The translations under genes and the position numbers were made by a program. 8,836 bases of DNA, taken from positions 1-8,836 of the forward strand of contig DCTQ01000068.1 in assembly GCA_002329395.1 (NCBI GenBank). Direction: 5' to 3'. Shown here in pieces: positions 6,748 to 8,836 of the stretch. The notes beneath the pieces were generated by a model. It saw only the letters and a list, made by a program, of their open reading frames with translations. It did not search any database and had not been told where the DNA came from. Origin of the DNA: Candidatus Avelusimicrobium alvi (GTDB taxonomy: Bacteria; Elusimicrobiota; Elusimicrobia; Elusimicrobiales; Elusimicrobiaceae). Each line of letters opens with the position of its first letter. Position 1 is the first letter of the stretch.

Positions 6748-8142
6748 CTATTTGGTTACTTTCAGCTGGGCTACTTGTTTTACCAAATTCAAAGCCACCT
6801 GATACGCTTTAAACATATCTTCTTCGCTGAGCCATTCGGTAAACGCGTGCGGATTGTTCTGGCCCGTGAATACGGTGTAGCCGCCGAATCCGTGTTTGGC
6901 CATAATCATGGCCGAAGTGGTGCCGGCGCGTTCTTTTTTGATGTTAGGCGTTACGCCGGCTTCCTGCATGGCGGCTTTTAAGAGGCCCAGCGCTTCGGGC
7001 TTAACGCCGTATTCCACGTTTTCATACTGTTTGATAACCTGTATTTCAATAGCTACGTCCAGCGCTTTGCTGATGCTGTCGGCTTTTTCTTGGATTCTCT
7101 GCAAGTAGCGTTTGCCTTCGTTTTGGTCAAAGTAGCGCAGGCGGAAATCCACGCTGTGGGTGTTTTCGGCCGCATTGTATTCAATGTGATGCGGTTCCAA
7201 ATAGCCTTGTTCGCCGCGGCTGTTGTTGGGCAGATTTTCGGACAAAGCGGCGGTGGCAATCAAATCGCCGATGGGTTTGACGGAGTTGCGGTAGCCGTTT
7301 TCGGCCGCATAGGACTGGTGTCCGTTCACGCCGCGGGCGGTAACCACCACGCGGTCGGCCGAGAAGTTGGCCGCCACCACTTCGCCTTCCACGCCGCCGT
7401 CAAAGTCGTAGGCGTAGTCGGGGTGGTAGTATTCCAGTGCCAGGCGTTCGGCGCTGCGGCCCACGTCTTCGTTGGGGGTGATAACCACCTGGATGGGGCC
7501 GTGCGGCATTTTCGGGTTTTCGGCCAGTGTCTGCAGCAGCGTAACCACAATGGTTACGCCGGCTTTGTCGTCCGCGCCCAGGTTGGTGGTGCCGTCGGAA
7601 GTTACGATGGTTTTGCCAATCATATTGCGCAGGTAGGGATCGCTTTGAAAGTCAATGACGTGGTTGTTTTTAAGCGTAATAGGCTGTCCGTCGTAATTCT
7701 TAATTACCTGCGGCTTGACGTTGTTGCCGATGATGTCGGGCGTGGTGTCGTAGTGCGCGCTGAGGCCCAGCACGGGGGCTTTGCGGTTTTTAAGATTGGA
7801 CGGAATGTTTACATAGATGTATTTATCTTCGGATAAATAGGTGGGGAACCCGAACGCCCGGATGTCCTCGTATAAGGCCTGGGCCATTTTTTCCTGTCCG
7901 GGGGTCATCCACTCGGCGGCGTTGTCGCTCATGCTGTCAATCTGCACGTATTTGACAAAGCGCGGTATCATGCCGGCGCGGTATTTTTCAGCCAGTTTGG
8001 CTTGCGGTGCGGAGGCGGAAGATTTTAAATAAGTGCGCTCATAAGGGGCGGAAAGGGAAAAGCTGGAAGCATAAGCTTGGCCCGCGAACGAAGCGCCGAA
8101 TACGAAAACAGACAAGACGGCGAACAACTGTTTCATTTGCAT
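6748..8142 (-). CDS. pepT: Exported peptidase T-like M20 aminopeptidase
   Basis: The 464-residue product aligns along its length with peptidase T, a tripeptide aminopeptidase. Residues 1-25 form a signal peptide (MQMKQ, then a hydrophobic core, ending AYA before SSF) with no lipobox Cys. The mature enzyme should be periplasmic or secreted, unlike the cytoplasmic standard. Zinc-site residues are in place: HYDTTPD (H130, D132), LGADDKAG (D191), PNEDVG (base E225, ligand position D226), DFDGG (D248), and NPHAF (H432). H275 is the dimerisation-domain His. Two oddities: the usual DEE is NED, so one zinc ligand is Asp, and the RGGTDG signature is RAGTTS (405-410). R336 aligns with the conserved Arg of IIRDFD. 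ATG at 8142 is chosen for AAGGAG five bases upstream (8148-8153); the next ATG would be 11 away. It is co-transcribed with rdgB. Substrate range may differ from true PepT. Confidence 0.9.
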   Translation of the reverse strand: MQMKQLFAVLSVFVFGASFAGQAYASSFSLSAPYERTYLKSSASAPQAKLAEKYRAGMIPRFVKYVQIDSMSDNAAEWMTPGQEKMAQALYEDIRAFGFPTYLSEDKYIYVNIPSNLKNRKAPVLGLSAHYDTTPDIIGNNVKPQVIKNYDGQPITLKNNHVIDFQSDPYLRNMIGKTIVTSDGTTNLGADDKAGVTIVVTLLQTLAENPKMPHGPIQVVITPNEDVGRSAERLALEYYHPDYAYDFDGGVEGEVVAANFSADRVVVTARGVNGHQSYAAENGYRNSVKPIGDLIATAALSENLPNNSRGEQGYLEPHHIEYNAAENTHSVDFRLRYFDQNEGKRYLQRIQEKADSISKALDVAIEIQVIKQYENVEYGVKPEALGLLKAAMQEAGVTPNIKKERAGTTSAMIMAKHGFGGYTVFTGQNNPHAFTEWLSEEDMFKAYQVALNLVKQVAQLKVTK

Positions 8143-8177
8143 AGTGGCTCCTTTGGGTACGGCTGTTGGTTTTTATT

Positions 8178-8207
8178 ATTGTAGTAATCTGCCGCAAAAA
8201 CCCGCAA
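8178..8207 (-). promoter_or_regulatory. Candidate sigma-70-like promoter for the exported peptidase
   Basis: On the minus strand TACAAT (8178-8183) is a good -10 box, and TTGCGG (8202-8207) a half-matching -35 box, 18 bases apart. Transcription would start roughly 30 bases before the start codon. A terminator upstream (8286-8314) separates this gene from the previous one, so it needs its own promoter, which supports the call. Confidence 0.4.
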
Positions 8208-8273
8208 GGGCCAAAAGACCTAGAGGGGTTTAGGCCCTCTTTTCCCAATACAGCGCGGCCCCGGCGCGGGGCC
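8207..8273. other. Hairpin-rich intergenic segment upstream of the exported peptidase
   Basis: Several overlapping inverted repeats compete here: AGGGCC (8207-8212) with GGCCCT (8233-8238); AAAAGACCTA (8213-8222) with TAGG plus TCTTTT (8231-8234, 8238-8243, with a 3-base bulge); AGAGGG (8222-8227) with CCCTCT (8235-8240); and GGCCCC (8257-8262) with GGGGCC (8268-8273). No gene is visible. It could be a dispersed intergenic repeat or a folded leader. If the promoter at 8178-8207 is right, it lies just upstream of the transcript. Confidence 0.3.
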
Positions 8274-8285
8274 CGGAAGGGCAAC

Positions 8286-8314
8286 AAAAAACCCGCCGTA
8301 AAAGGCGGGTTTTT
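8286..8314. terminator. Bidirectional terminator after the second peptidase T gene
   Basis: ACCCGCC (8291-8297) pairs with GGCGGGT (8304-8310), extended by A-T pairs (8287-8290 with 8311-8314) around the loop GTAAAA. Both strands carry a T run after the stem; on the minus strand it is TTTTTTGTT. It starts about 15 bases past the stop at 8330 and ends the minus-strand peptidase transcript. Confidence 0.85.
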
Positions 8315-8329
8315 AAAAACACATACATA

Positions 8330-8803
8330 CTAACGGGCCGGGAGCTCCTGCATATTCCACAGCGACACCAGCCTTAAAAGCGTGCGCAGGGAAGCTTCCA
8401 TCACGTCCACGTCGGCGTATTCTCTTTCGCTGTGGATGTTGAACTGGCCGGCAAAAATATCCGGCGTCGGCAGACCCATAACCGAAAGGGCGGAGCCGTC
8501 CGTCCCGCCGCGTGCGGCGGTCAGCGCGGGGGTGATTTCTTCGTTCTTCATCGCCAGTTCCGCCAGCGCCACCACCTGCCGGGGGAGCAGCGTTTTCATA
8601 TTTTTATATTGGTCCGTAAACGTCAGGGAAAAGCCGGTGCCTTTGTAGTTCATTCCTTTTACGGTATTGAACGCGCGGGTTACTTCGTTTACCAGGTCCT
8701 GCGTTTCTTCGTCCGAAAACGCGCGGAGAATGCCTTTTACTTCCGTGCGGTCTCCCTGCGTGGTGATGGAGTCCACCAGGATAAACCCGCGGCGGCCCGC
8801 CGT
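8330..8803 (-). CDS. pepT: Peptidase T (tripeptide aminopeptidase), C-terminal part only
   Basis: About 157 residues of the C-terminal region of an M20 peptidase T are visible; the start lies beyond the right edge. TAGRRGF matches the family TEGxEGF element, and ILRAF matches IIRDF with its conserved Arg. RGGTDGSALSVMGLPTPDIF is the peptidase T signature, and FNIHSEREY supplies the C-terminal zinc-binding His. These are intact here, unlike in the neighbouring exported paralogue. The N-terminal zinc ligands, and any signal peptide, cannot be seen. The frame stays open to 8836, but beyond 8803 the sequence is the exact reverse complement of 8756-8788 and gives residues (LRGDGVHQDKP) that do not resemble the family. 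I therefore end the believable part at 8803. The GTG at 8776 is an internal Val codon, not a start. Its terminator separates it from the downstream exported peptidase gene. Confidence 0.85.
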   Translation of the reverse strand, partial: TAGRRGFILVDSITTQGDRTEVKGILRAFSDEETQDLVNEVTRAFNTVKGMNYKGTGFSLTFTDQYKNMKTLLPRQVVALAELAMKNEEITPALTAARGGTDGSALSVMGLPTPDIFAGQFNIHSEREYADVDVMEASLRTLLRLVSLWNMQELPAR

Positions 8804-8836
8804 GGGTTTATCCTGGTGGACTCCATCACCACGCAG
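8756..8836. repeat. Long inverted repeat at the window edge (possible fold-back artefact)
   Basis: Positions 8756-8788 and 8804-8836 are perfect 33-base inverted copies. Allowing one G-T pair (8789/8803), pairing continues through CGGC/GCCG, giving 38-base arms around a 5-base centre, GGCCC (8794-8798). The left arm is ordinary pepT coding sequence. The last base of the window pairs exactly with the first base of the left arm. Confidence 0.95.

Noticed and set aside
7090..7836. Long plus-strand open frame opposite the exported peptidase
   Set aside because: It is an antisense shadow with Val/Ala/Gly/Phe-rich, low-information sequence, and the minus-strand frame carries a full set of catalytic motifs.
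8039..8287. 82-codon minus-strand frame overlapping the start of the exported peptidase gene
   Set aside because: It runs through the hairpin-rich segment and into the signal peptide region in another frame, with no recognisable domain or ribosome site.
8330..8776. Short independent gene starting GTG at 8776
   Set aside because: The sequence is the C-terminal part of peptidase T and the frame with family similarity continues past the GTG, so this is a truncated gene at the window edge.

Overview
The window looks like chromosomal DNA from a Gram-negative (diderm), peptide-using bacterium. The evidence for two membranes is an outer-membrane beta-barrel protein ending in Phe, a secreted cell-wall amidase, a type IV pilin with its prepilin peptidase, and a peptidase T carrying a signal peptide. 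The mix of pilin, PilD, several M20 peptidases and a moderately high G+C content fits gut Elusimicrobiota, but that placement is an impression and not something the sequence proves. There is no rRNA or tRNA gene, insertion sequence, phage gene or CRISPR array.

Layout: (1) Positions 2-598 (+) hold the 3' part of an outer-membrane beta-barrel gene, closed by a bidirectional terminator. (2) A large secreted N-acetylmuramoyl-L-alanine amidase (637-2541, -) faces it. (3) Only 25 bp from the amidase start, a divergent + strand run begins: a NIF3/YbgI-like metal protein, an M20 metallopeptidase, a type IV pilin/pseudopilin and the prepilin peptidase PilD. Gaps are short, but a clear terminator lies between pilin and PilD. 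(4) Positions 5849-6131 hold the PilD terminator, an unexplained stretch able to form several long-range helices, and the terminator of the opposing strand. (5) On the - strand, an exported peptidase T-like enzyme is followed after one base by rdgB/HAM1. (6) Upstream of it are a hairpin-rich intergenic stretch, a bidirectional terminator, and the C-terminal part of a second, signal-less or unknown-start peptidase T that runs off the right edge.

How the genes fit together: three M20-clan peptidases lie within 5.5 kb, one apparently exported, which suggests peptide breakdown in both periplasm and cytoplasm. Pilin and PilD form a substrate-enzyme pair for type IV pilus or type II-like secretion assembly. 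The amidase and outer-membrane protein belong to envelope upkeep, while RdgB and the NIF3-like protein are housekeeping.

Most of the window is ordinary. The points most worth a second look are the long inverted repeat at the extreme right edge, which folds back into the pepT reading frame and looks like an assembly or amplification fold-back; the exported peptidase T with altered family signatures; and two possible structured intergenic segments. I see no convincing previously undescribed multi-gene system.
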